Source of the DNA: Cyanobacteria bacterium UBA3803
GTDB lineage: Bacteria > Cyanobacteriota > Vampirovibrionia > Gastranaerophilales > Gastranaerophilaceae
DNA length: 14,723 nt
Direction: 5' to 3'
Assembly: GCA_002369055.1 (NCBI GenBank)
Contig: DFEL01000013.1
Location: 459-15,181, forward strand
The number at the start of each line of letters is the position of its first letter. The first letter of the stretch is position 1. Under the pieces are notes generated by a model. It was not told where the DNA came from. It did not search any database and was given only the letters and a program-made list of their open reading frames with translations. Below, piece after piece: positions 13,566 to 14,723 of this stretch. Made by a program: the position numbers and the translations under genes.

Positions 13566-14723
13566 TTATTCATTAACTGCTTCTTGACATTCAGGACAAA
13601 TACCGTCAGAATTTAATTCACGATATTTCCAGCAACGACAGCATTTTTCGCCATGTGCTTTTGTTACCCAAACGGTTGTTTCATCTTCTGTATATTCATT
13701 CAATACATCAGCAGGTTTTTCTTCAGTTACAAATGCTTGTGAAGTTATAAATATATTGCAAAGTTCGTTTTCACAAGATTTTAATAATTCATTTTCGTTT
13801 GATTTAACATAAACCGCAACTTCTAAAGAGCTTCCAACTTTTTTGTCTGCTCTTAAAGGTTCAATGGCTCTTGTTACTGTTTCACGAATTTTCAAAATTT
13901 TTGCAAAATCTTCTTCTAATTTTGCATTATTCCATTCTTCTTTCATTTCAGGCCAAGAAGAAAGCAAGATACTTTCAAGTCCGCCTTTTTGATTTTCAGG
14001 AACATTTTGCCAAATATCTTCTGCTTGATGAGGCATTACAGGCATAATTATTCTAACCAACGCTTGTAATATTTCATACATAACAGTTTGACAAGCTCTG
14101 CGTGAAAGCGATTTTTTACCTGATGTATACAATCTGTCTTTTACAATATCAAGATAAAAAGCACTTAAATCAACTGCCGCAAAGTTTTGCAAGCATTGGA
14201 AATATTTGTAGAATTCATAACCCTCAAATGCTTCCGTTACATTTTCAATAAGTTGATATAGTTTGTATAAAGCAAATTTATCTAAATCTTTAAGGTCTTT
14301 ATATTCAACATAATCTTTTTCAGGGTCAAAATCAAACAAGTTACCTATTAAGAAACGAGCTGTATTTCTTGTTTTCTTAAAGATTTCGGCAAGTTGTTTA
14401 ATAATGTTATCACCGATTTTGATATCGTTTCTGTAATCAACGGATGCTGCCCAAAGTCTTAAAATATCAGCACCATAATTTTTAATAATATCATCAGGTC
14501 TTATGTAATTACCTAAAGATTTAGACATTTTTCTTCCGTCTTCACCAAATACAAATCCGTGAGTAAGAACTTGTTTATAAGGTGCAATACCTTGAGTTGC
14601 AACGGATGTTAATAAAGATGATTGGAACCAGCCTCTGTGTTGGTCAGAACCTTCCAAATACATATCAACAGGTGTGTGATTTAATTCATCAGCTCTTTTT
14701 TCAACAACAGCTTTCCAAGATAC
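13566..14723 (-). CDS. ileS: Isoleucyl-tRNA synthetase, C-terminal part (cut by window edge)
   Basis: IleS charges tRNA-Ile with isoleucine in the cytoplasm. The visible 385 codons are the C-terminal part of a protein usually about 900 to 950 residues long; the frame stays open to the right edge, so the real start lies outside. Visible parts begin with VSWKAVVEKRADELN, then MYLEGSDQHRGWFQSSLLTS (21-40), a hallmark of the class I catalytic domain, and the KMSKS loop (65-69, GRKMSKSLGN). The anticodon-binding helical domain follows (about 100-290). The end has a four-cysteine zinc knuckle, CCRC and CPEC (C361 or C362, C364, C376, C379), typical of the bacterial-type enzyme rather than the mupirocin-resistant eukaryote-like type. 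A methionine codon at 14663-14661 is internal, not a start. The gene converges on the SIMPL gene. Confidence 0.97.
   Translation of the reverse strand, partial: VSWKAVVEKRADELNHTPVDMYLEGSDQHRGWFQSSLLTSVATQGIAPYKQVLTHGFVFGEDGRKMSKSLGNYIRPDDIIKNYGADILRLWAASVDYRNDIKIGDNIIKQLAEIFKKTRNTARFLIGNLFDFDPEKDYVEYKDLKDLDKFALYKLYQLIENVTEAFEGYEFYKYFQCLQNFAAVDLSAFYLDIVKDRLYTSGKKSLSRRACQTVMYEILQALVRIIMPVMPHQAEDIWQNVPENQKGGLESILLSSWPEMKEEWNNAKLEEDFAKILKIRETVTRAIEPLRADKKVGSSLEVAVYVKSNENELLKSCENELCNIFITSQAFVTEEKPADVLNEYTEDETTVWVTKAHGEKCCRCWKYRELNSDGICPECQEAVNE

Noticed and set aside
14661..14663. Methionine codon as the start of ileS
   Set aside because: The frame continues upstream to the window edge and the preceding residues fit the IleS catalytic domain, so the gene is cut by the window.

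Overview
This AT-rich window (hand counts of single 60-base rows range from 13 to 32 G+C) carries three blocks: a flagellar operon on the minus strand, a short plus-strand run with a lone DNA methyltransferase and housekeeping genes, and the 3' part of ileS on the minus strand at the right edge. FlgI (P ring) and FlgH (L ring) point to a motile bacterium with an outer membrane. The low G+C, the NAD+-dependent ligase, the bacterial-type IleS with a C-terminal zinc knuckle and the style of the small proteins would fit a host-associated lineage such as Gastranaerophilales/Melainabacteria. That placement is a guess from general resemblance and is not proven by any single marker here.

Positions 8415 down to 49 hold eleven tightly packed minus-strand genes: a lytic transglycosylase, flgF, flgG, flgA, flgH, flgI, the flgJ rod-binding part, an unrecognised 94-residue gene, flgN, flgK and flgL. 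Gaps are 10 to 50 bases and the first two genes overlap by one base, so one transcript is likely. It ends at a 12-bp hairpin at 8-39. The products build the rod, cut peptidoglycan for it, form the P and L rings, and supply the hook-filament junction proteins with their chaperone. The order matches the flgFGAHIJ(M)NKL arrangement known from other bacteria, with the unknown gene in the flgM slot.

Positions 8416-8640 are a divergent intergenic region with several small dyads. They separate the flagellar operon from a solitary gamma-class N6-adenine DNA methyltransferase (8641-10251), which looks richer in A+T than its neighbours and has no restriction partner in view. Next come ligA (10369-12360), a 91-residue two-helix membrane protein (12415-12690) and an exported SIMPL-domain protein (12744-13481). 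A bidirectional terminator at 13527-13557 separates this run from the convergent ileS fragment (13566 to the right edge).

Most of the window is recognisable and ordinary. The most notable points are a 14-bp perfect inverted repeat centred on the -10 box of the SIMPL gene, a ligA promoter whose predicted start site falls exactly on the ATG (a leaderless mRNA), a FlgH with no cysteine and so no lipid anchor, and the unrecognised protein in the flgM position. I do not see a clear new multi-gene system.
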